From: DATJQF01 sp035505995
Lineage (GTDB): Bacteria > Bacteroidota > Bacteroidia > Bacteroidales > FEN-979
Assembly: GCA_035505995.1 (NCBI GenBank)
Contig: DATJQF010000228.1
Location: 1 to 7,297 of the forward strand
Length of the DNA: 7,297 nucleotides
Direction of reading: 5' to 3'
This document shows, in pieces, positions 1 to 6,926 of this stretch (positions are counted from its first letter, which is position 1; the number at the start of each line of letters is the position of its first letter). A program made the position numbers and the translations under genes. Below the pieces are notes generated by a model that ran no database searches, was not told the origin of the DNA, and saw only the letters and a list, made by a program, of their open reading frames with translations.

Positions 1-46
1 TTATGCTCAGCCATATAGTAGATAGTAAAGATTGCGGGGATAGTGC

Positions 47-96
47 CCTGGTGACTCCGGTGACCTGGTGACTCCGGTGACCTGGTGACTCAGTGA
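47..96. repeat. 17-bp tandem repeat made of GGTGAC submotifs
   Basis: Two perfect copies of the 17-mer CCTGGTGACTCCGGTGA (47-63 and 64-80) are followed by a third copy with a one-base deletion (81-96). Inside each copy the motif GGTGAC recurs every 8-9 bases, at 50, 59, 67, 76 and 84, with a final AGTGAC at 92, so the basic unit is a short GGTGACYY(C) element. The array ends 7 bp beyond the stop codon of the LD-carboxypeptidase gene. It lacks a T-run and strong dyad symmetry, so it does not resemble an intrinsic terminator. It is probably a slippage-prone minisatellite; no function can be read from it. Confidence 0.9.
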
Positions 97-102
97 CCTT
101 CT

Positions 103-1005
103 TTACAGGAATTCCACGGTCGTCTTCTCCCCCACGTTCATCCTGACCATTCCTCCCAGGTACAGGGCGAGGTTCCTTTCTCCGTGACCGGCCGGGAAAC
201 CGAAGCAGACCGGGTAATGATATTCCTTTACGGCTTCCGCAATGATCTCCTGTGCCGTTTTACCGAAGGGTATTGAATTATCCTTCATTTCCGTCAGGCT
301 TCCGACGATGAGCCCTTTCAGCTTTTCCAGTTTCCCGGCACGCTTCAGGTTCATCATCATGCGGTCGACGTGGTACAGGTATTCGTCCAGGTCTTCCAGG
401 AACAGGATCTTCCCGTCCGTATCCGGCTCGGAGTGCGACCCCATCAATGCAAACAGGATCGACAGGTTGCCTCCGATCAGGATCCCTTCGCTTAATCCGG
501 GACGGTCATGAAAGGTAGCGGGTTGTTGATAACTTATTTTTTCGCCGAACAAGGCTTTATGCAGTGAATCTGCCGATGCCTCCTTCGGATCGTCTGTCTT
601 GATATTGAACGGCATGGTGCCGTGCAGCGTCTGGATCCCCAGGTTCTGCTGGATATGGGCATGAAGGACGGTGATGTCGCTGTATCCGACGATCCAACGC
701 GGATGCTCCCGGAAGCGGGAGAAATCCACCCGGTCGATGATGCGAATTGCGCCGTACCCTCCCCGGGCACAGATCACGGCACGGATGGAAGGATCGTCAA
801 GCACCTGCTGCAGGTCCAGCAGCCGCCGGTCATCGGTTCCGGCAAACTGGTGGCTCCGGTCGAAGACATGGGTGCCCAGGACGACCTCCAGTCCCCATTT
901 CTGAAAGAGCCGGATGCTGGGATGGACCTCCTCGAAGGAAATGCTGCGCGCCGGCGAAATGATGGCGATCTTGTCTCCCTTTTCCAGAAATGGCGGTCGG
1001 ATCAT
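103..1005 (-). CDS. LD-carboxypeptidase (muramoyltetrapeptide carboxypeptidase, peptidase family S66)
   Basis: A 300-residue protein of normal S66 length. Enzymes of this family remove the terminal D-Ala from murein tetrapeptides (L,D-carboxypeptidase activity) during cytoplasmic peptidoglycan recycling. There is no signal peptide, which fits a cytosolic enzyme. The N-terminal domain opens with GDKIAIISPA (residues 10-19), then the conserved RGGYG loop (81-85) and the nucleophile motif GYSD, with Ser109 as the expected catalytic serine. The C-terminal domain has FLEDLDE with Glu204 and PAGHGERN with His274, completing the Ser-Glu-His triad known for LdcA. The ATG at 1003-1005 directly precedes the conserved start of the fold, so this start is well supported; no clear ribosome binding site is seen. 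It is transcribed divergently from the GH3 gene. The related S66 self-immunity proteins (MccF type) are an alternative, but nothing nearby suggests a microcin locus. Confidence 0.93.
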   Translation of the reverse strand: MIRPPFLEKGDKIAIISPARSISFEEVHPSIRLFQKWGLEVVLGTHVFDRSHQFAGTDDRRLLDLQQVLDDPSIRAVICARGGYGAIRIIDRVDFSRFREHPRWIVGYSDITVLHAHIQQNLGIQTLHGTMPFNIKTDDPKEASADSLHKALFGEKISYQQPATFHDRPGLSEGILIGGNLSILFALMGSHSEPDTDGKILFLEDLDEYLYHVDRMMMNLKRAGKLEKLKGLIVGSLTEMKDNSIPFGKTAQEIIAEAVKEYHYPVCFGFPAGHGERNLALYLGGMVRMNVGEKTTVEFL

Positions 1006-1030
1006 GATCTCAGGTTCCTGAAAGTGGTTT

Positions 1031-1038
1031 CAAAATTA
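1031..1038 (-). promoter_or_regulatory. Candidate -7 promoter box for the LD-carboxypeptidase gene
   Basis: On the minus strand this reads TAATTTTG, matching the Bacteroidota sigma-ABfr -7 consensus TAnnTTTG. It lies 25 bp upstream of the start codon and would give a short leader. No convincing -33 TTG is found at the usual spacing, so the call rests on one element. For the divergent GH3 gene only a weak partial box (TATCTTC, 1044-1050) is visible within the same 73-bp gap. Confidence 0.4.
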
Positions 1039-1078
1039 ATGATTATCTTCCGCATGGGAAAAAGAGCAATCTCTGAAA

Positions 1079-3229
1079 ATGGCAAGACCTTACCTGATAC
1101 TGTTACTGGCCCTGGTCTTCTCTATCCGGGGAGTACCGCAGGAGTACCGGTTCCGGGATCCGTCGCTTTCGCTGAACGTCCGGGTGGATGACCTGGTCAG
1201 CCGGATGACGTTGCAGGAGAAATCCTCGCAGATGTTGTATAACAGTGCCGCGATAGAGCGGTTGGGCATTCCGGCTTATAACTGGTGGAACGAATGCCTG
1301 CACGGGGTGGCCAGGGCAGGCCGTGCGACCGTATTCCCGGAACCGATCGGGTTGGCCGCCACGTTCGACGACAGCCTGGTATACCGCATCGGAACCGCTA
1401 TCAGCGATGAAGCCCGCGCCAAGCATGCGGCCGCCGTCCGGAAAGGAAATACGCAGCAATATACCGGGCTGAGCTTCTGGACCCCGAACATTAACATATT
1501 CAGGGACCCGCGATGGGGTCGGGGACAGGAGACCTATGGCGAGGATCCCTGCCTGACCTCGGTGCTGGGCGTGGCGCTGGTCAGGGGACTACAGGGTCCC
1601 GATCCCCTGCACCTGAAGGTGGCGGCCTGCGCCAAGCATTTTGTCGTGCACAGCGGGCCGGAGAAAAGCCGGCATGAATTCAATGCCCTCCCCGATGAGC
1701 GGGATTTCCGGGAAACTTATTTGCCAGCCTTCAAGGCTTTGGTGGATGCCGGGGTGGAAGCAGTCATGTGCGCCTATAACCGGGTGTACAACGAACCCTG
1801 TTGCGGAAGTAAATTGCTGCTGGTCGATATCCTTCGTAACGAATGGGGCTTTAAGGGGCATATCGTTTCCGATTGCTGGGCTTTGTATGATTTCATTACC
1901 GGGCATAAGGTCGTGAAATCGGGATTCGAGGCGGCTGCCCTGGCGGCAAAGGCCGGTGTGAACCTGAACTGCGGCGTCATCTATCAGGATCTCCCGGAAG
2001 CAGTGGAAAAAGGCCTTATTGATGAAAAAACGGTGGACGCCGATCTGAAGCCGTTGCTGACCACCCGCTTCAGGCTGAACCTGATCGATCCGTCGGATCC
2101 CGGTCCGTGGGCATCTATTCCGCCGGAGGTGGTGAATTGCGAAAAGCATATAAAACTTGCATACGAGGCTGCGGTGAAGTCGGTCGTACTCCTGAAGAAT
2201 AACGGGATCCTGCCGCTGGATCGCGACACCCTGAAAAACCTTCTGGTATGCGGTCCCATGGCCACCGATATCCCGGCTCTTCGCGGGAATTACAACGGCC
2301 TATCCGGGAATTTCGTGACGATCCTGGAAGGGATCATCAATAAAGCGGATATCGGCACCGTGGTGGAGGACAACCCCGGTTTCATCCTGAACAGCGACAG
2401 CTCCTTCCAGGGGTTCTGGCAGGCTTCAAGGGCGGATGCCGTGATCATCTGCATCGGCATCAATCCCCTTTTTGAAGGCGAGGAAGGGGAAGCCATGTAC
2501 AACCCGGAGGGAGGTGACCGGACGAAGATCGAGCTTCCCGGCAACCAGGTAAAATATGTGAAAATGATGCGGGAGAAGAATCCGCATAAGCCGCTGATCG
2601 TGATCGTGACCGGGGGCAGTGCCATTGCCATGCCGGAGGTGACGGACCTTGCCGATGCCTTGCTGTTCGTGTGGTACCCGGGCGAGCAGGGAGGAAATGC
2701 CGTAGCCGATATCCTGTTCGGGAATGCAAATCCCTCCGGCAGGCTGCCGGTGACATTTTACCGTTCCACCGGTGATCTCCCGGCATTTGACGATTACAGC
2801 ATGAAGGACCGGACCTATCGTTATTTTACCGGGAAGCCGTTGTTCCCCTTCGGGTTCGGGTTAAGTTATACTTCTTTCCGGTACGGGGATCTGCAATCGG
2901 ATCATCCATCCTATTCTGCCGGGGATACGATCCGGGCTGAATTTGCGGTGACGAATTCCGGGTCCCGTGCCGGCGACGAGGTGGTTCAGCTTTATATCCG
3001 GGAGAAGGACAGCGGGAAACCGGTCCCGCTCAGGTCGCTGAAAGGGTTCAAAAGGATCTCTCTGAAACCCGGAGAAACACAAAAAGTTTCCTTCTCACTC
3101 CCCGTGAAAGAGCTGGCCTACTGGGTCCCGGAGCATCACGCCTTCGAGGTGGAGCCGGGAATATACATTCTCGAGGCTGCCGCCTCTTCCGCCGATATCC
3201 GTCTGATGCAGGAAATTATTGTGAAATGA
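1079..3229 (+). CDS. Exported glycoside hydrolase family 3 beta-glycosidase (beta-xylosidase/beta-glucosidase type)
   Basis: A 716-residue enzyme that should release non-reducing-end sugars from beta-linked oligosaccharides in the periplasm or outside the cell. Residues 1 to about 20 form a signal peptide with a hydrophobic core (YLILLLALVF). The GH3 barrel domain follows: NWWNECLHGVA (68-78), SFWTPNINIFRDPRWGRGQE (132-151), the KHF substrate loop (186-188), and GHIVSDCW (260-267), where Asp265 is the expected nucleophile. The alpha/beta sandwich domain (about 365-600) contains FEGEEGE (465-471), with Glu466 or Glu468 as candidate acid/base, and ends with FPFGFGLSYTSF (589-600). A fibronectin-III-like domain closes the protein (about 615-695). 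The NWWNECLHGVA and SDC signatures resemble the beta-xylosidase-like branch, but the exact sugar cannot be fixed from sequence. No SusC/SusD pair, regulator or second glycosidase adjoins it, so no polysaccharide utilisation locus is seen here. Confidence 0.95.
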   Translation: MARPYLILLLALVFSIRGVPQEYRFRDPSLSLNVRVDDLVSRMTLQEKSSQMLYNSAAIERLGIPAYNWWNECLHGVARAGRATVFPEPIGLAATFDDSLVYRIGTAISDEARAKHAAAVRKGNTQQYTGLSFWTPNINIFRDPRWGRGQETYGEDPCLTSVLGVALVRGLQGPDPLHLKVAACAKHFVVHSGPEKSRHEFNALPDERDFRETYLPAFKALVDAGVEAVMCAYNRVYNEPCCGSKLLLVDILRNEWGFKGHIVSDCWALYDFITGHKVVKSGFEAAALAAKAGVNLNCGVIYQDLPEAVEKGLIDEKTVDADLKPLLTTRFRLNLIDPSDPGPWASIPPEVVNCEKHIKLAYEAAVKSVVLLKNNGILPLDRDTLKNLLVCGPMATDIPALRGNYNGLSGNFVTILEGIINKADIGTVVEDNPGFILNSDSSFQGFWQASRADAVIICIGINPLFEGEEGEAMYNPEGGDRTKIELPGNQVKYVKMMREKNPHKPLIVIVTGGSAIAMPEVTDLADALLFVWYPGEQGGNAVADILFGNANPSGRLPVTFYRSTGDLPAFDDYSMKDRTYRYFTGKPLFPFGFGLSYTSFRYGDLQSDHPSYSAGDTIRAEFAVTNSGSRAGDEVVQLYIREKDSGKPVPLRSLKGFKRISLKPGETQKVSFSLPVKELAYWVPEHHAFEVEPGIYILEAAASSADIRLMQEIIVK

Positions 3230-3266
3230 TTTCCATTGTATTTCCGTACAACTCGTGCGATCTGTC

Positions 3267-3359
3267 GGGGCGATCCGCCGGGGCGATCCGGTATAATTGT
3301 CGGGGCGACACGTCGGGTCGCCCAGGTATAATCGCCGGGGCGATCCGCCGGATCGCCCC
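3267..3359. repeat. Cluster of GGGGCGATCC palindromic (REP-like) repeats
   Basis: Four related elements occupy the gap between the GH3 gene and metG. GGGGCGATCCGCC starts at 3267 and GGGGCGATCCGG at 3280; both lack a closing arm. The third has arms GGGCGAC (3303-3309) and GTCGCCC (3317-3323) around a 7-base loop. The fourth is a perfect 10-bp hairpin: GGGGCGATCC (3337-3346), loop GCC, GGATCGCCCC (3350-3359). The last two are also tandem 35-bp units (3290-3324 and 3325-3359), each beginning GGTATAAT. The arms differ between units yet the pairing is kept: GAC in one arm goes with GTC in the other, and GATCC with GGATC, which suggests selection on or copying of the hairpin. There is no T-run after the last hairpin, so it is not a standard intrinsic terminator. 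The element resembles dispersed REP/MITE-like sequences, but only this cluster is visible here. Confidence 0.9.
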
Positions 3360-3373
3360 TAGGAAAAACATAT

Positions 3374-3381
3374 TATCTTTG
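3374..3381 (+). promoter_or_regulatory. Probable -7 promoter box of metG
   Basis: TATCTTTG, followed by C, is an exact match to the Bacteroidota -7 consensus TAnnTTTG. It lies 23 bp before the metG start codon, so the leader would be under 20 nt. The region where a -33 element should sit (about 3350-3357) is occupied by the right arm of the last palindromic repeat and contains no TTG, so the repeat may have displaced or replaced upstream promoter sequence. Confidence 0.6.
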
Positions 3382-3404
3382 CTGTTTTCTAAATTCCTGA
3401 TCGA

Positions 3405-5447
3405 ATGATCCATCCCGGATTCAAACGCTATACGGTCACTTCCGCCCTGCCCTATGCCAACGGACCGATCCATATCGGACACCTGGCCGGGGTATATGTT
3501 CCTGCCGATATTTATGTACGGTTTCTTCGAATGAACAGGGAGGATGTGATCTTCATCGGCGGGTCCGACGAGCACGGCGTGCCCATCACCATCAAGGCAT
3601 TGCAGCAGGGAGTCTCTCCGCAGGTGATCGTGGACCGTTACCATGAAATGATCAAAAAGTCCTTCAGGGATTTCGGGATCTCGTTTGATATTTACAGCCG
3701 CACCTCGAATAAGATCCACCACGAAACGGCCTCTGCTTTCTTCCGGAAGCTTTACGACGAAGGAAAATTCATTGATAAGGTCACCCAGCAGTTCTACGAC
3801 GAAAAACTGGGACAGTTCCTGGCCGACCGTTATATCACCGGAACCTGTCCGCATTGCGGATACGACAAGGCTTACGGCGACCAGTGCGAAAAGTGCGGCA
3901 CGTCGCTGAATGCCACGGATCTGATAAATCCGGTTTCGGTGCTGAGCGGGAACGTCCCGGTGCTGAGGGATACCCGGCACTGGTTCCTTCCGCTGAATGA
4001 ATATGAGCCCTGGCTCCGGGAATGGATCCTCGAAGGTCATAAGGACGACTGGAAACCCAATGTTTACGGGCAGTGCAAGTCCTGGATCGACCTTGGCCTG
4101 CAACCGCGGGCCGTCACGCGCGACCTGGACTGGGGCGTCAAAGTCCCCATTGAAGGAACCGAAGGGAAAGTATTGTATGTCTGGTTCGATGCCCCGATCG
4201 GGTATATCTCGGCCACCCGCGAACTGACCCCGGATTGGGAAAAGTACTGGAAAGACCCGGAGACGAAGCTGGTTCATTTCATCGGGAAAGACAATATCGT
4301 ATTCCATTGCATCATCTTTCCGGCGATGCTCAAGGCGGAAGGGACCTACATCCTTCCCGATAACGTCCCGGCCAACGAATTCATGAACCTTGAAGGGGAT
4401 AAGATCTCCACCTCCCGGAACTGGGCGGTCTGGCTGCATGAATACCTGGAGTCATTTCCCGGAAAGCAGGATGTGCTCCGGTATGTGCTCACCGCGAACG
4501 GACCGGAGACCAAGGACAACGATTTCACGTGGAAGGATTTCCAGGCCAAGAACAACAACGAGCTGGTGGCGATCCTGGGCAATTTCGTGAACCGGACGCT
4601 GGTCCTGACCGCAAAATATTATAACGGTGCGGTCCCGGAACCGGGCGACCTGAACGCCCGCGATAAGGAAACCCTGGAAGAAATGAAGAAGTTCCCCGGG
4701 AGGATTGCCGGTAGTCTTCAGGTTTACCGCTTCCGGGAAGCGCTGGCCGAAATGATGAATCTCGCCCGGCTGGGAAACAAATACCTGACGGACAACGAGC
4801 CGTGGAAACTGGCCGAAACCGATCCGAAGCGGGTGGCGACCATCATGAACATATCCCTGCAGATCTGTGCCCAATTGTCGATCGTCGGGGAGCCGTTCCT
4901 GCCTTTTTCCTCGGAAAAGATACGCCGGATGCTGAATATCCCATCTTCCGTTTGGGCCGATGCTGATAAGCTGGATTGGCTGAAGCCGGGCCATCAGACC
5001 GGTAAGTCGGAGCTTCTGTTCGAGAAGATCGACGATGCCGCCATCGAGATTCAGGTCAGGAAATTACTGGACACCAAAAAAATCAATGAAGCCATGCAGG
5101 CGCCGCTGAAACCCGCAAAGCCGCTCATCGGCTATGAGGACTTTGACAAGATCGACATCCGGGTGGCTACGATCCTCGAAGCCGAGAAAGTGCCCAAGAC
5201 CTCCAAGCTGATGAAGCTGAAGGTGGACACCGGGCTGGATCAGCGAACGCTGGTAGCGGGCATCGCGGAATATTACCAGCCGGAAGAAGTGGTCGGCCGG
5301 AAGATCTGCATCCTGGCCAATCTGCAATCCAGGAAGCTGAAGGGGATCGAGTCGCAGGGCATGATCCTCATGGCGGAAAATCCGGATGGCAAGCTTTTCT
5401 TTGTCCTGCCTTCCGAGGGAGCCGGCAACGGCGCCGATATCAAATGA
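3405..5447 (+). CDS. metG: Methionyl-tRNA synthetase with C-terminal tRNA-binding domain
   Basis: A cytoplasmic class I aminoacyl-tRNA synthetase of 680 residues that activates methionine with ATP and charges elongator and initiator tRNA-Met. The Rossmann catalytic domain begins VTSALPYANGPIHIGH, with the HIGH signature at 23-26. The connective insert carries a four-cysteine zinc knuckle, Cys148, Cys151, Cys161 and Cys164 (CxxC-X9-CxxC), as in the E. coli-type enzyme. The second catalytic signature is KISTS at 333-337. An alpha-helical anticodon-binding domain covers about 365-530. Residues from about 578 to the end form an EMAP-II/Trbp111-like domain (IDIRVATILEAE, then NLQSRKLKGIESQGMIL) that adds general tRNA affinity and dimerisation. 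The ATG at 3405 places the conserved block at residue 10, as is usual; no ribosome binding site is seen. The stop overlaps the start of the downstream acetyltransferase gene. No sign of truncation or frameshift. Confidence 0.98.
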   Translation: MIHPGFKRYTVTSALPYANGPIHIGHLAGVYVPADIYVRFLRMNREDVIFIGGSDEHGVPITIKALQQGVSPQVIVDRYHEMIKKSFRDFGISFDIYSRTSNKIHHETASAFFRKLYDEGKFIDKVTQQFYDEKLGQFLADRYITGTCPHCGYDKAYGDQCEKCGTSLNATDLINPVSVLSGNVPVLRDTRHWFLPLNEYEPWLREWILEGHKDDWKPNVYGQCKSWIDLGLQPRAVTRDLDWGVKVPIEGTEGKVLYVWFDAPIGYISATRELTPDWEKYWKDPETKLVHFIGKDNIVFHCIIFPAMLKAEGTYILPDNVPANEFMNLEGDKISTSRNWAVWLHEYLESFPGKQDVLRYVLTANGPETKDNDFTWKDFQAKNNNELVAILGNFVNRTLVLTAKYYNGAVPEPGDLNARDKETLEEMKKFPGRIAGSLQVYRFREALAEMMNLARLGNKYLTDNEPWKLAETDPKRVATIMNISLQICAQLSIVGEPFLPFSSEKIRRMLNIPSSVWADADKLDWLKPGHQTGKSELLFEKIDDAAIEIQVRKLLDTKKINEAMQAPLKPAKPLIGYEDFDKIDIRVATILEAEKVPKTSKLMKLKVDTGLDQRTLVAGIAEYYQPEEVVGRKICILANLQSRKLKGIESQGMILMAENPDGKLFFVLPSEGAGNGADIK

Positions 5448-6043
5448 AACCTTCTTCACACACGGGATCGGTAAGCGGCAGGCTGACTTTTGAGCCGGTT
5501 ACCCGGGCCAACTGGGACAAATTCACTGCCTTGTTCGGCGAGCGGGGCGCCTGCGCCAGCTGCTGGTGCATGTTCTACCGGCTGCCCAATAAGGAATTCA
5601 GGGAAGGCAAGCAGAACAACGGCAATAGGGAGGCCATGAAAAAGCTCATCTTTGCCGGCAAGCCGGTCGGGATCATTGCCCTCCTCGAGGGAAAGCCTGT
5701 TGCCTGGTGTGCGTTTGCCCCGAGGGAAGATCTCAGCCGGCTGGCGAATTCACGGGTGCATCGTCGCATCGACGACCTGCCGGTCTGGTCCATTCCGTGT
5801 TTCTTCATCCACAAGGACTACCGGATGCAGGGACTGTCGCTGGAGGTGCTGAAAGGGGTGATCGGATATGCGCGTAAAAATAAAATTCAGGCGATCGAGG
5901 CTTATCCGGCTATCCCTACTACAGAAAAACTCCCGGATTCCTTCCTCTGGGTCGGATTATACAAGGTCTTTGAAAAAGCCGGTTTCAGGATCGTGGACCG
6001 GAAATCGAAGAACCGCCCGATGGTCCGGTATTATCTGCGCTGA
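5444..6043 (+). CDS. GNAT-family N-acetyltransferase, translationally coupled to metG
   Basis: A 199-residue soluble protein. Its start codon overlaps the metG stop codon as ATGA (5444-5447), so it is probably translated by re-initiation from the metG transcript. The sequence follows a known but functionally uncharacterised bacterial GNAT subgroup: GERGACASCWCMFYR (32-46, with Cys37, Cys40 and Cys42), then VAWCAFAPRED (86-96), DDLPVWSIPCFF (110-121) and the acetyl-CoA pyrophosphate-binding motif in HKDYRMQGLS (123-132, with Arg127-x-x-Gly130). The helix LEVLKGVIGYA follows, then EAYP (152-155) and the C-terminal AGF (179-181) typical of the GNAT fold. The acceptor substrate is unknown. The cysteines are conserved in the subgroup as I recall it and might serve in metal binding or structure; the sequence alone does not decide. 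The last 13 bp overlap the convergent lipoprotein gene. Confidence 0.88.
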   Translation: MKPSSHTGSVSGRLTFEPVTRANWDKFTALFGERGACASCWCMFYRLPNKEFREGKQNNGNREAMKKLIFAGKPVGIIALLEGKPVAWCAFAPREDLSRLANSRVHRRIDDLPVWSIPCFFIHKDYRMQGLSLEVLKGVIGYARKNKIQAIEAYPAIPTTEKLPDSFLWVGLYKVFEKAGFRIVDRKSKNRPMVRYYLR

Positions 6044-6849
6044 GCGGAGATCTTCGCGGTATCCAGCCAGATTGCGTAATCAGTCATCAGCTTGCGGTAA
6101 TGGTCGTTGACCGGGGCAACTGCCAGGACGATATTTTTTGCCGCGGTGGTATCCTTTCCTCCGTATTTGATCAGCCAGGCGAAGGTCAGTGCGCCGGTGC
6201 GGTCTTTTCCCCAGGTGCAATGGTAATAGATGATCTGCTTGTGCAACGGGTCTTTCAGAAGTGAATCTACCCGGTCGACCAGCCCGTTGAAGTCGAATCC
6301 CCAGGTAAAGCCCAGGGTTCCGCCGGTGATAAAGGTGCCTATGCGCTGTTTCACCGGCAGGGAAGGATCGTACCCTTCCACCGGCCACCACAGGAAATTC
6401 CCGGGATGCCCGTAAACAGCGGAGCCCAGCAGTGCCGGATAATAACCTCCCGGCTGTGCAAAGGGAGGCCAGGAATCCGGGATAGCGGTGGAGTCAAGAC
6501 CGAAGGCGATCAGCTCATTGTTCAGATTGGGCATATCGGCATTGGGCCGGTTGTCGAGCATGCTGATATCCACGATCGAATATCCCGTCAGATCCAGGGA
6601 TGGCTGCTGCTGGTGCACGGCGGCAAAGATCGAGTCATACACAAAACGCTCTTTGGGGTCGATCGGGTGGCTGCCTCTCACCAGTATGTTGCGGCTGTTA
6701 TAAACTTTGATTACGGAGGTGTACTGTCCGTTGTAAACCGGGTTCCAGGAGCCCAGGATGATCTGCTGTGACGGTTCCGGAGTATCATCGGAGGAAGACT
6801 TGCAGGATGCAAGCAGGGCAAATGTGGCGAGGATCAGAAAGTATTTCAT
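6031..6849 (-). CDS. Lipoprotein with tyrosine/dual-specificity phosphatase active site
   Basis: A 272-residue protein from the ATG at 6847-6849. It starts MKYFLILATFALLASC, a lipoprotein signal with a lipobox LASC, so Cys16 would be lipidated and the protein anchored in the envelope. The acidic run SDD shortly after the cysteine weakly resembles the Bacteroidota surface-export signal. The active site is YHCTWGKDRTG, a CX5R P-loop with nucleophile Cys211 and Arg217. NILVRGSHP and YSIVDISMLDNRP upstream correspond to the RG(G/S)xP and (I/V)DLR-like segments of Y_phosphatase2/3-type enzymes. It should therefore remove phosphate from phosphotyrosine, phosphoserine/threonine or another phosphoester outside the cytoplasm; the substrate is unknown. 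An in-frame TTG six codons upstream (6865-6867) lies inside the presumed -7 box and would add a charged MPKIHS stretch, so ATG is preferred. It converges on and overlaps the acetyltransferase gene by 13 bp. Confidence 0.87.
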   Translation of the reverse strand: MKYFLILATFALLASCKSSSDDTPEPSQQIILGSWNPVYNGQYTSVIKVYNSRNILVRGSHPIDPKERFVYDSIFAAVHQQQPSLDLTGYSIVDISMLDNRPNADMPNLNNELIAFGLDSTAIPDSWPPFAQPGGYYPALLGSAVYGHPGNFLWWPVEGYDPSLPVKQRIGTFITGGTLGFTWGFDFNGLVDRVDSLLKDPLHKQIIYYHCTWGKDRTGALTFAWLIKYGGKDTTAAKNIVLAVAPVNDHYRKLMTDYAIWLDTAKISAQRR

Positions 6850-6864
6850 AGAATGGATTTTCGG

Positions 6865-6872
6865 CAAATATA
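6865..6872 (-). promoter_or_regulatory. Probable -7 promoter box of the lipoprotein phosphatase gene
   Basis: On the minus strand this reads TATATTTG, followed by CC, an exact TAnnTTTG match 15 bp upstream of the preferred ATG. The transcript leader would be very short. No -33 TTG lies at the usual spacing (the nearest TTG, 6886-6888, is 13 bp away). The box overlaps the left arm of an inverted repeat at 6870-6891. Confidence 0.5.
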
Positions 6873-6891
6873 TTGAGATTTATTTCAATAT
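6870..6891. repeat. Inverted repeat ATATTGA-N8-TCAATAT at the phosphatase promoter
   Basis: ATATTGA (6870-6876) and its exact complement TCAATAT (6885-6891) are separated by 8 bases. One arm overlaps the -7 box of the phosphatase gene. The shape fits a dimeric repressor operator, but the sequence is AT-rich and short, so chance is possible; no regulator gene is in the window. Confidence 0.45.
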
Positions 6892-6926
6892 CATCCTGCC
6901 GCAACAAGTTGCAATGCATATCGCAC

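Noticed and set aside
3..71. Short ATG-initiated plus-strand frame at the left edge
   Set aside because: Only 22 codons, half of it in the tandem repeat, with no homology signal or ribosome binding site.
622..1191. A 189-codon plus-strand frame across the LD-carboxypeptidase N-terminus and into the GH3 gene
   Set aside because: It overlaps two well-supported genes and the divergent promoter gap, and its product shows no domain; a shadow frame.
3337..3359. Intrinsic terminator for the GH3 gene
   Set aside because: The hairpin is strong, but TAGG and then A residues follow it on the plus strand rather than a T-run, and it is one member of a repeat cluster.
3226..3408. A 60-codon plus-strand frame between the GH3 gene and metG
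   Set aside because: Most of it is the GGGGCGATCC repeat cluster read as protein, and it also spans the metG promoter; no coding character.
3216..4439. A 407-codon open frame on the minus strand antisense to metG
   Set aside because: It lies opposite the strongly conserved catalytic half of MetRS and extends into the palindromic repeats; its translation (rich in Arg, Pro, Asp and Gly, without recognisable motifs) is what the complement of this GC-rich coding sequence gives.
6901..6912. Small palindrome GCAACAAGTTGC downstream of the tRNA
   Set aside because: A 5-bp stem with a 2-base spacer and no T-run; too short to call as a terminator or operator.
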